Assembly: GCF_004770055.1 (NCBI RefSeq)
Contig: NZ_RQEP01000019.1
Span: 186,001-250,000 of the forward strand
Source of the DNA: Leptospira semungkisensis
GTDB taxonomy: Bacteria > Spirochaetota > Leptospiria > Leptospirales > Leptospiraceae
Length of the DNA: 64,000 nucleotides
Reading direction: 5' to 3'
In this document: piece after piece, positions 57,542 through 64,000 of the stretch
Layout: the number at the start of each line of letters is the position of its first letter
Position numbering within the stretch: the first letter of the stretch is position 1
Position numbers and translations under genes: made by a program
The notes under the pieces: generated by a model
What the model was told of the DNA's origin: nothing
Database searches by the model: none
What the model saw: the letters and a program-made list of their open reading frames with translations, nothing else

Positions 57542-59308
57542 CTATTCCCCTAAAGGAATTCCATCTCCTCTTGGATCTGCGGCTCCGTATAAGATGCCGT
57601 TTTCACGTTTCACTGAGAATAATTTCGCGTAATTATTTCCAAGGCGGATCTCATGCTTCTTAGCCTTGAGTTGGTTGAATGTAGCAGTGTCCGTAGCCGG
57701 CCCTTCCATAGAAAGAGCATCCGGAAAGAATTGATGATGTATCCTTCCCCGCGCCACAGATTCATATAGGGTCAAATGCAGATCCACATTAAAAAGAATG
57801 GATTGAAGCACTGCATTTACGATATAAGATCCGCCCGGAGCGCCGGTCACCAAAAACACTTCTCCATTCTTTAATACGATAGTAGGAGACATGGAGCTTA
57901 GAGGAGTCTTTCCAGGTTGGATGGAATTCGCCTCAGCCCCAATCAATCCATACACGTTTGGCTCACCAGGAGAACGACTGAAATCATCCATCGTATCATT
58001 TAGAACGAAACCATAGCCATCCAAAACGACTGCAGCTCCGAATCTATAATTCACGGATTGAGTAGTCGAGACCGCATTTCCTTCTGCATCGATCACAGAG
58101 ATATGTGTCGTTTGAGGAGATTCTGCCTTTAAGTTCAAACGACTTAAATACGTAGAACTAGGAGTCGCCTTCTGAGGATTGAAGTCCTCGATCTTCTCCT
58201 TTGCATATTCTGAGGAAAGAAGAGTGGAGATCGGTATCGATGTATACTCGGGATCTCCTCCTAAAACTGCTCGGTCCGCATATCCCCTTCTCATTACTTC
58301 CGCAAGAAAATGATAATAATCGCTTTGGGAGAAATCATATAGAGAATGAAGTTCTTTCGTTTCTAGCATTCTCAACATAGTAAGCAAATGAACTCCGGAG
58401 GAAGGAGGGAACATGGTCCGGATCGTATGACCTCTATATTCGATCTCTAAAGGCTGCCCTTCTTTCACCTTGTATTTTTGCAGATCTTTTAGATGAATTG
58501 CTCCACCTTTCGTGCTTACTTCTTCGGCTAAAGCCTTTGCAATCTTTCCTTGGTAGAATTCAGAGTCTCCAGTTTCCGAGATAATGCGAAGAGTCTTGGC
58601 CAAATCTTTCTGGAATAGAATATCTCCAGCTTCCGGAAGCTTGCCCTTCGGAAGAAAGATATTCTTCATACTCGGACTCATATCCTTTTCGGATTCTTGG
58701 ATAGCCTCGGCAAGATCTGGATAGATCGTAAAACCTTCTTCCGCCAATTTGATAGAAGGAGAGATCACTTCTTTTAAGGAAAGCTTTCCGAATTTCTTTT
58801 GGATAAGAACAAGACCGGCAACTGTTCCGGGAACCCCGACAGATTTATATCCTAGAAGAGATTCTTCCTTAGGTTTTCCCTTGTACATATTCCGATTCGC
58901 TGTAAGAGGAGCTCTTTCTCTAAAATCGAAAGCATACGACTTTCCACTTTTAGCGTTGTGGAGCACAAGAAATCCTCCTCCACCAATCCCAGTGGATTGA
59001 GGACGAGTAACGGAAACGGCAAAGGAGGCTGCGATAGCGACATCCACCGCGTTGCCCCCTTTTTTATAAATTTCTAATCCGATCTTAGAAGCTTCTCTAG
59101 AATCGGTTGAAATCATGATATTCTTGGATTCTGCAAAGAGTGAATTCGGATCTATTCCGAATTTAGGAGCTACCAAATTATGGGTAGAAACTTCCCTTCC
59201 TTCTATAAGTAGTAGGTTCTTTTTGCAAGAGCCTACAAATAGGAGAAAGAGAATTGAAGCTAAAAGAAGGATCCCGGAAGCGCGTTTGCTAATCAGAAAT
59301 GGTTTCAT
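57542..59308 (-). CDS. ggt: Gamma-glutamyltranspeptidase lipoprotein
   Basis: A 588-residue exported enzyme. The N-terminal signal ends 'LLFVGSC', giving Cys28 as lipid anchor. It is a single-chain precursor that should cleave itself before Thr400 of 'TTHISV', the Ntn nucleophile. Also present are 'TGIGGGGFLVLHN', 'AFDFRERAP', 'VPGTVAGL', 'GNAVSTTQSVN', 'PLSSMSPTIVL' and 'TGAPGGSYI' oxyanion glycines. It hydrolyses glutathione or transfers its gamma-glutamyl group in the periplasm. It sits between clpA (22-base gap) and gshA (33-base gap), consistent with a glutathione salvage role. Confidence 0.95.
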   Translation of the reverse strand: MKPFLISKRASGILLLASILFLLFVGSCKKNLLLIEGREVSTHNLVAPKFGIDPNSLFAESKNIMISTDSREASKIGLEIYKKGGNAVDVAIAASFAVSVTRPQSTGIGGGGFLVLHNAKSGKSYAFDFRERAPLTANRNMYKGKPKEESLLGYKSVGVPGTVAGLVLIQKKFGKLSLKEVISPSIKLAEEGFTIYPDLAEAIQESEKDMSPSMKNIFLPKGKLPEAGDILFQKDLAKTLRIISETGDSEFYQGKIAKALAEEVSTKGGAIHLKDLQKYKVKEGQPLEIEYRGHTIRTMFPPSSGVHLLTMLRMLETKELHSLYDFSQSDYYHFLAEVMRRGYADRAVLGGDPEYTSIPISTLLSSEYAKEKIEDFNPQKATPSSTYLSRLNLKAESPQTTHISVIDAEGNAVSTTQSVNYRFGAAVVLDGYGFVLNDTMDDFSRSPGEPNVYGLIGAEANSIQPGKTPLSSMSPTIVLKNGEVFLVTGAPGGSYIVNAVLQSILFNVDLHLTLYESVARGRIHHQFFPDALSMEGPATDTATFNQLKAKKHEIRLGNNYAKLFSVKRENGILYGAADPRGDGIPLGE

Positions 59309-59330
59309 ATTCCGCGTGAAATCCGTTCTT

Positions 59331-61568
59331 TCAATTTTTAGAATGAAAAACCAATTTCAGTTCTTCTTCGACGATCTCTAGAGAAGCGATTCCACCGGAT
59401 TTTAATTCTCCGAACAGAATCTCTTCGGATAACTTTTTGGAGATATTCGAATCTATCCATCTTTGCACAGGTCTTGCTCCAAAGAGAGGATCGTAGGATT
59501 TCTTTGCGATCCAACGTAAAACTTCCTCTCCATATTGCAAATGGATATTCTTTTCCTTCAATCGGACTTCGAGTAATTCCAACTGTTTACGTACAACTTT
59601 GGATACCACATCTTCTTCTAGATTATTGAATTCGATTACTGCAGTCAGCCTATTTCGGAATTCGGGAGAGAATTGTCTCTCGATCGCCTTGAGGCCACGG
59701 TCGACCAAAGCAGTATTATCGAAACCTAATGGATTTGCAGCCCTCTCCCTCGCACCTGTATTTGTGGTCATGATCAGAATGACCTGTTTGAAGTCGGCCT
59801 TTCTTCCATTATTGTCCGTAAGAGTAGCATGATCCATGATCTGCAAAAGAATATTATAAATATCTTCATGTGCCTTCTCGATCTCATCCAAAAGAAGAAC
59901 GCAATGAGGAGTTCTCACGATCGCATCGGTTAACTGGCCTCCTTGTTCAAAGCCAACATAACCCGGAGGAGAACCGATGAGACGAGAAACGGTATGCTTC
60001 TCCATGTATTCACTCATGTCGAAACGAATGAATTCCACTCCCAAAATAGCCGCCAATTGCTTAGAAAGTTCCGTCTTACCGACCCCTGTCGGACCGGCAA
60101 AAAGAAAGGACCCTACAGGTTTTCCAGGTTCTGAAAGTCCGCTTCTAGAAAGACGGATCGCCTGAACAAGTTCCGTGACCGCCTTGTCCTGTCCGTAGAT
60201 CTTACGTTTTAATTCTTCGTCTAGAACCTTGAGCTTTTCTCGATCATCCGCTTTTACGGTGCGAGGAGGAACCTTAGAGATCTTAGAGACCAATTCTTCG
60301 ATCTCCTTAACACTCACTATCTTTGCCTTAGAAGAGGTTCTTAGTTTTACCTTGGCTCCAGCTTCGTCTATTAAATCGATCGCCTTATCCGGAAGTTTAC
60401 GATCTAGAATATATCTCTCCGCGAGTCTGGCAGCTTCTTCTACCGCTTGAGAAGAATACTTAACGGAGTGGAATTCCTCATATTTCGGAAGAAGACCTTT
60501 TAAGATCAGGATCGTTTCTTCTACAGACGGCTCTCCCACTTCCAACTTTTGAAAACGTCTAGAGAGTGCATGATCTTTTTCGAATATAGCCTTGTATTCC
60601 TTGTAAGTCGTTGTTCCGATACAACGCAACTCTCCGTTGGAAAGTGCAGGCTTCAATAGATTGGATGCATCTAAGGAACCTCCAGAAACCGCTCCCGCCC
60701 CGATAATCGTGTGGATCTCATCCACGAACAGAACATTATTCGGATCCGCAGTAATCGACTGGACTACATTCTTAAGTCTTTCCTCGAATTCTCCTCTGAA
60801 TTTTGTGCCTGCCAAAAGAAGACCCATATCCAAGGAAAATAATTTAGTGTTTTTTAATACATCCGGAACCTTTCCGGTTACGATCTTAAGTGCAAGACCT
60901 TCTACAATTGCGGTTTTACCTACTCCGGCGTCTCCGACAAAAATAGGATTGTTCTTTCTTCTTCTTGCGAGAATATGAATAGTTCTTTCAATCTCTTCTT
61001 CTCTACCTACAAGAGGATCTAGTTTTCCGCTGCGAGCCTTTTCGGTCAGGTTCACACAGAAGTCTTTAAGTGCGTCTCCGGATTGGCTCTTGGAGGAATC
61101 TTCGTTTGCAGAACCTTCTCCTACCTTTTCTCCCTTTTTGATCCCGTGAGAAATGAAACGAACCACATCGAATCTGGATATATCCTGTCTTGCTAAAAAG
61201 AAAACGGCATGAGATTGGTCCTCTCTAAAGATAGAAGCAAGTACATAGCCTCCATCCAAGGTCTTCTTCTGTGTGGATTGCACATGAAATGCTGCTAACT
61301 GAAGTACTCTTTGTGCGCCGATGGTATATTCCGGCTCTATCTCTCCGAAACTTTCCGGAACGGATTCCATTTCAGTATCCAAGAATTCCTTCAGTTCGCT
61401 ACGAAGTTGCTCTATATCTGCGCCGCAGGCTAATAATACTTCTTGGGCAACTGGATCATAAGTTAAGGAAAGAAGAATATGCTCGATCGTAATATATTCA
61501 TTCCTTCTTCTTAAAGCTTCGGTTCTAGCTTGGTTCAAAGATTTTTCTAGTTCTTCAGATAATGTCAT
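59331..61568 (-). CDS. clpA: ATP-dependent Clp protease ATPase subunit ClpA
   Basis: A 745-residue double-AAA+ unfoldase of ClpA length (E. coli 758). The N-terminal repeat domain, the ClpS-binding site, is at residues 1-150. Walker A1 is 'GDAGVGKTAIVEGLA' (about residue 208) and Walker A2 is 'GPTGVGKTELSKQ' (about residue 490), with Walker B 'VLFVDEIHTIIGAG' and 'LLLDEIEKAHEDI'. No ClpB middle domain. It feeds substrates to ClpP, which is not in this window. The start overlaps the clpS stop by four bases. ggt follows after 22 bases. Confidence 0.96.
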   Translation of the reverse strand: MTLSEELEKSLNQARTEALRRRNEYITIEHILLSLTYDPVAQEVLLACGADIEQLRSELKEFLDTEMESVPESFGEIEPEYTIGAQRVLQLAAFHVQSTQKKTLDGGYVLASIFREDQSHAVFFLARQDISRFDVVRFISHGIKKGEKVGEGSANEDSSKSQSGDALKDFCVNLTEKARSGKLDPLVGREEEIERTIHILARRRKNNPIFVGDAGVGKTAIVEGLALKIVTGKVPDVLKNTKLFSLDMGLLLAGTKFRGEFEERLKNVVQSITADPNNVLFVDEIHTIIGAGAVSGGSLDASNLLKPALSNGELRCIGTTTYKEYKAIFEKDHALSRRFQKLEVGEPSVEETILILKGLLPKYEEFHSVKYSSQAVEEAARLAERYILDRKLPDKAIDLIDEAGAKVKLRTSSKAKIVSVKEIEELVSKISKVPPRTVKADDREKLKVLDEELKRKIYGQDKAVTELVQAIRLSRSGLSEPGKPVGSFLFAGPTGVGKTELSKQLAAILGVEFIRFDMSEYMEKHTVSRLIGSPPGYVGFEQGGQLTDAIVRTPHCVLLLDEIEKAHEDIYNILLQIMDHATLTDNNGRKADFKQVILIMTTNTGARERAANPLGFDNTALVDRGLKAIERQFSPEFRNRLTAVIEFNNLEEDVVSKVVRKQLELLEVRLKEKNIHLQYGEEVLRWIAKKSYDPLFGARPVQRWIDSNISKKLSEEILFGELKSGGIASLEIVEEELKLVFHSKN

Positions 61569-61891
61569 GATTCTTCCTCACCATCCTCGATTTCCATTTG
61601 GCAATGAAGAGGATGCCCATGCTCTTCCGCCAATAAATGCGTTTCTCTCACTTTCGTTTGCGCTACTTCTTGGGTATAAACTCCGCAAAGCGCCTTGCCT
61701 GTGGTGTGAGCCTTGAGCATGATCTGCTCGCTCTCCACTTGGCTTCTATAAAATACAACTCTTAGGATCCAGACTACGAACTCCATCGGAGTATAATCGT
61801 CGTTTAAGATGACGACTCTATACTTAGACGGTCTTTTTAATTTCAGCTTCTCCTTAGTTAGGACCTGTTCTTCCGTCTTTAGCCCGCTCAT
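61565..61891 (-). CDS. clpS: ClpS adaptor protein
   Basis: A 108-residue adaptor that delivers N-degron substrates to ClpA. It has the 'VVILNDDYTPMEFVVWIL' core with the Asn-Asp-Asp binding pocket for N-terminal residues, 'HTTGKALCGVYTQEVAQTK' and the C-terminal 'HGHPLHCQMEIED'. An N-terminal flexible arm of about 25 residues precedes it. It overlaps clpA by four bases downstream and the acyltransferase-fold gene by four bases upstream, so all three are translationally coupled. Confidence 0.96.
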   Translation of the reverse strand: MSGLKTEEQVLTKEKLKLKRPSKYRVVILNDDYTPMEFVVWILRVVFYRSQVESEQIMLKAHTTGKALCGVYTQEVAQTKVRETHLLAEEHGHPLHCQMEIEDGEEES

Positions 61892-63057
61892 AACTCTGAT
61901 CCTTTGAGGCCTTGTTGCTCTTTCAAGGGGGAATGAAGATTAGTCTCCAGTATAATTTCCTTCATATTCATTCTTTCGTTTTCTAAAAAACGTTCAATCG
62001 CATTTCGAGCTCCATCATGGAAAATAAAGTGGGAACTGTAGGTTGGAACGGCAGGAAATCCTCTTAAAAACTTCTGCTCTCCCTGAGCGCCCGCTTCGAA
62101 GATAGTTAGACCGTTTTGGATGGAGTATTCGATAGGAGAATAATAACAACATTCGAAATGCAGGAATGGAAAATGGTCGATCGATCCCCAATACCTTCCG
62201 TACAATTTCTTTCCCTTTCTTAGATTAAAAGTCCCAGCAATTCTCTCTCCGTGTTTCTCTGCTAAGAAAAGTACGATCTTTTCGGAGAATTTTTCACGAA
62301 TGAGCCGGAAGAATTTTCGATTCAGATACGGAGATCCCCATTTGCGGGAGTAAGTATCAGTGTAAAAGGAATAGATACTATCCATATCTTCTTCTGTGAT
62401 CTCGTTTCCTTGCTTGACGAGGATGCGGATCCCATCCGAACGAATTGCCTCTCTTTCTCTCCGGATCTGCATTCTCTTCTTAGATTTGAAATCTCCCAGA
62501 AAATGCTCAAAGCTTTCATAAGATCGATTGCTCCAATGAAATTGATGAGTGATCCGAGTCGCAAATCCTCTCTTCTCTAAAGCCTTTGCCTCTTCTTCTT
62601 CCGTAAAAAGAAAATGGATACTAGAGAGACCTTGTCGTTTTGAATTTGCGATTAACTCAGGAAGTAAGACTTCTACCGCTTCTTCTATAGAAACTCCTTC
62701 CCTTCTAAAGATCTTTCTTCCATTCACAGGAGTAAATGGATAAGCAATGAGTCCTTTCGGATAATAAGACAATCCATTCTGCGAGAAGAAATGAGCCCAG
62801 GCATGATCGAAGATATACTCTCCGTATGAATCGTATTTGTGATAGAATGCAAGAGCGGAATGTAACCCTTTCTCATCTTCTGCAATTAGATATTCTGGCT
62901 GCCAAGAAGTGCGAGAACCAACACAAGAAGAGAGTTCTAAAGAATATAGAAATTCATGATCTGAAAAAGGATTCTCAGGGTCCGCTAAGCGATTCCAATC
63001 TTGTGCGGAAATCTCGCTTAGAGAATCGATCCTTCGAGTCTTTGCTTTGGAAGGCAT
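61888..63057 (-). CDS. GNAT/FemAB-like protein (PF04339/DUF482 family)
   Basis: A 389-residue protein. It shows the hallmarks of the DUF482/'peptidogalycan biosynthesis' family: 'YDSYGEYIFDHAWAHFF', 'YYPKGLIAYPFTPVNGRK', 'FKSKKRMQIRREREA', 'IAGTFNLRKGKKLYGRYWG' and 'IFEAGAQGEQKFLRGF'. The fold is a double GNAT like FemX and like the aminoacyl-tRNA protein transferases Aat and Bpt. No member known to me has an assigned reaction. The stop overlaps clpS by four bases, and the sigma gene ends three bases before its start. Coupling to clpS-clpA suggests a link to the N-degron pathway. Confidence 0.85.
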   Translation of the reverse strand: MPSKAKTRRIDSLSEISAQDWNRLADPENPFSDHEFLYSLELSSCVGSRTSWQPEYLIAEDEKGLHSALAFYHKYDSYGEYIFDHAWAHFFSQNGLSYYPKGLIAYPFTPVNGRKIFRREGVSIEEAVEVLLPELIANSKRQGLSSIHFLFTEEEEAKALEKRGFATRITHQFHWSNRSYESFEHFLGDFKSKKRMQIRREREAIRSDGIRILVKQGNEITEEDMDSIYSFYTDTYSRKWGSPYLNRKFFRLIREKFSEKIVLFLAEKHGERIAGTFNLRKGKKLYGRYWGSIDHFPFLHFECCYYSPIEYSIQNGLTIFEAGAQGEQKFLRGFPAVPTYSSHFIFHDGARNAIERFLENERMNMKEIILETNLHSPLKEQQGLKGSEL

Positions 63058-63060
63058 TTT

Positions 63061-63648
63061 CTATTTCTTGGACGTCTTTGGGTCCTCGCCCGTTCTCTCG
63101 GACTCGGAAAAAAACCGCTTCATCTTCTCTATCGATCTATGAACGATCACTTTGACATTGGATTCGGATAGTCCTGTGGTCTGGGAAATCTCTCTTACGG
63201 ATCTTCCTTCCAACTTGGCCATGGTCAAGATCTGCCTTTGTCTTGGCTCTAGGACACTCAACCAAGATTCCAATCCTTGGACTAGATCCCATTCTTCCTC
63301 CGGAGAAGATTTCTCTTCTTGCGGAAATTCTTCCATTTCGGCGAATACGAACCTTTCTCTAGTTCCTGTCTTTCGGATATAATCGATTGTTTTATATCTA
63401 GCTATCGAGAAGAACCAGGGAGCAAAGGGTCTTTCCGGTCTATAGGTGATCTTTGCCTTATGGACCCCGATCAGGATGTCTTGGATCAAATCCTCTCTGT
63501 CTTCCCAATCCTTTACCTTTTGGCTTAAATAATTGGTCAGAATCTCTCTACATTTGGTCAGAAGAAGTTCGTATTCCCTTGCATCCCCTTCTTGGGCACG
63601 GCGCATTCTTTCCGAAAGGATTTCCCAGATTTCTTGCTTACCGACCAT
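63061..63648 (-). CDS. ECF-like RNA polymerase sigma factor
   Basis: A 195-residue sigma-70-family factor with regions 2 and 4 only. Region 2 is 'DREDLIQDILIGVHKA' followed by 'PFAPWFFSIARYKTIDYIRK', the DNA-melting and -10 helix. Region 4 is 'LEPRQRQILTMAKLEGRSVREISQTTGLSESNVKVIVHRSIEKM', written here as separate motifs for the -35 HTH. An 'AAAGG' ribosome site precedes ATG 63648. The gene is divergent from an NrsF-like gene (63773) and is three bases upstream of the DUF482 gene, so it heads the clpS-clpA-ggt-gshA run. Confidence 0.92.
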   Translation of the reverse strand: MVGKQEIWEILSERMRRAQEGDAREYELLLTKCREILTNYLSQKVKDWEDREDLIQDILIGVHKAKITYRPERPFAPWFFSIARYKTIDYIRKTGTRERFVFAEMEEFPQEEKSSPEEEWDLVQGLESWLSVLEPRQRQILTMAKLEGRSVREISQTTGLSESNVKVIVHRSIEKMKRFFSESERTGEDPKTSKK

Positions 63649-63673
63649 GTAACCTTTGACCGTCTTCTCCGAA
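63649..63673 (+). promoter_or_regulatory. Possible ECF-type promoter for the NrsF-like gene
   Basis: GTAACC (63649-63654), 15 bases, then CGAA (63670-63673) lies upstream of the NrsF-like gene. From memory, Caulobacter SigF-type promoters use a similar GTAACC/CGAA pair with a 16-base spacer. The -35 half overlaps the complement of the sigma gene ribosome site, so chance is possible. Confidence 0.3.
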
Positions 63674-63772
63674 ATATAACACGAGCCTGATCAAGAAAGC
63701 TATTCGACTGGATTTTTTAAGGATGTCCAATCTTTCTTACTTTAAAGCGGAAAATCTAAAAAAGGAGGAACA

Positions 63773-64000
63773 ATGTCTAACCCGAAAAACGATAAGACAG
63801 ACGAACTTATCCGTACCTTAAGTGCAGATCTGCAAAAAGGAAGTTTAAATTTTAATATTCTTTTTCTGTCTTGGCTTGGGCTTTTGGTATCAGGTCTGCT
63901 TCTTGGTTGGAGTGTTTCCCTCTTAACGAATCGCCCCGCTTTCTCAGGTTGGTGGCCAGAGCCGGCCCTCGTGATTATCTGGGGAGTCATTACCGGATAT
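63773..64000 (+). CDS. DUF1109/NrsF-like membrane protein, probable anti-sigma factor (partial)
   Basis: The first 76 residues of a plus-strand gene running off the right edge. An optimal Shine-Dalgarno AAGGAGG sits a few bases before ATG 63773. The N-terminus 'KTDELIRTLSADLQ' matches the short cytoplasmic head of DUF1109/NrsF proteins, then two hydrophobic helices follow ('ILFLSWLGLLVSGLLLGW' and 'ALVIIWGVITGY'). NrsF-type proteins are multi-pass anti-sigma factors for ECF sigma factors; the divergent sigma gene is the expected partner. Only the start is visible, so the family call is tentative. Confidence 0.6.
   Translation, partial: MSNPKNDKTDELIRTLSADLQKGSLNFNILFLSWLGLLVSGLLLGWSVSLLTNRPAFSGWWPEPALVIIWGVITGY

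Overview
The window looks like chromosome of a Leptospira species. Supporting signs are many lipoproteins with loose spirochaetal lipoboxes, a complete bioF-bioD-bioA-bioB set, an XPB/ERCC3-type helicase, and several hypothetical proteins with no family I recognise. The base composition (moderate G+C by eye) fits an intermediate or environmental Leptospira better than the A+T-rich pathogens. This is inference; no rRNA or other phylogenetic marker is present. I see no tRNA, rRNA, insertion sequence, prophage or CRISPR array. The region is dense core chromosome.

Layout. 1-1656: end of a surface-polysaccharide region (partial glycosyltransferase, O-antigen-ligase-like protein). 1636-10725, all minus strand: rpmB, nth, thioesterase, a GGQ-only release-factor-like protein and uvrC, then an exported trio (lamin-tail-domain lipoprotein, probable outer-membrane protein, phospholipase-D-fold lipoprotein). 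10783-14199: LOG-family gene with a clear terminator, a hypothetical gene, an aminotransferase and a small membrane protein. 14282-22764, mostly plus: phosphohexomutase, argD, leuB, a response regulator, trpF and mutS, with yfiH opposite. 22853-31185, all minus: serB and an SGNH lipoprotein, a 57-residue ORF, then a DsbA-like protein, mdh and bioFDAB closely spaced. 31428-35080: a short leader ORF with two hypotheticals, thrB opposite, and a sodium:solute symporter. 35055-40754, minus: XPB-aspC-SH3 protein-alpha/beta hydrolase, preceded by an aldose-epimerase-like gene. 40892-46721, plus: SppA, an AlgI-like O-acyltransferase, a lipoprotein, a SpoIIE-type phosphatase and two hypotheticals. 46718-49197, minus: metallohydrolase and glpK.

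The right end is the most interesting part. On the plus strand (49479-54948) lie a STAS protein, a glyoxalase-II-like hydrolase, a pyridine-nucleotide-disulfide reductase, an ABC exporter pair, two BolA proteins, a CGFS monothiol glutaredoxin and a CPYC glutaredoxin. Facing it on the minus strand (63648-54945) is a tightly packed run: ECF-like sigma factor, FemAB/DUF482-type acyltransferase-fold protein, clpS, clpA, gamma-glutamyltranspeptidase, glutamate-cysteine ligase and an ATP-grasp glutathione-synthetase-like protein. The last two look like a bifunctional GshF split into two genes. Divergent from the sigma gene is the start of a DUF1109/NrsF-like membrane protein, a probable anti-sigma factor.

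My reading is that the right-hand 15 kb is a low-molecular-weight-thiol and Fe-S/redox neighbourhood. Glutathione synthesis, turnover and N-degron proteolysis may sit under one dedicated sigma/anti-sigma pair. The architecture is visible in the sequence; the regulation is hypothesis.
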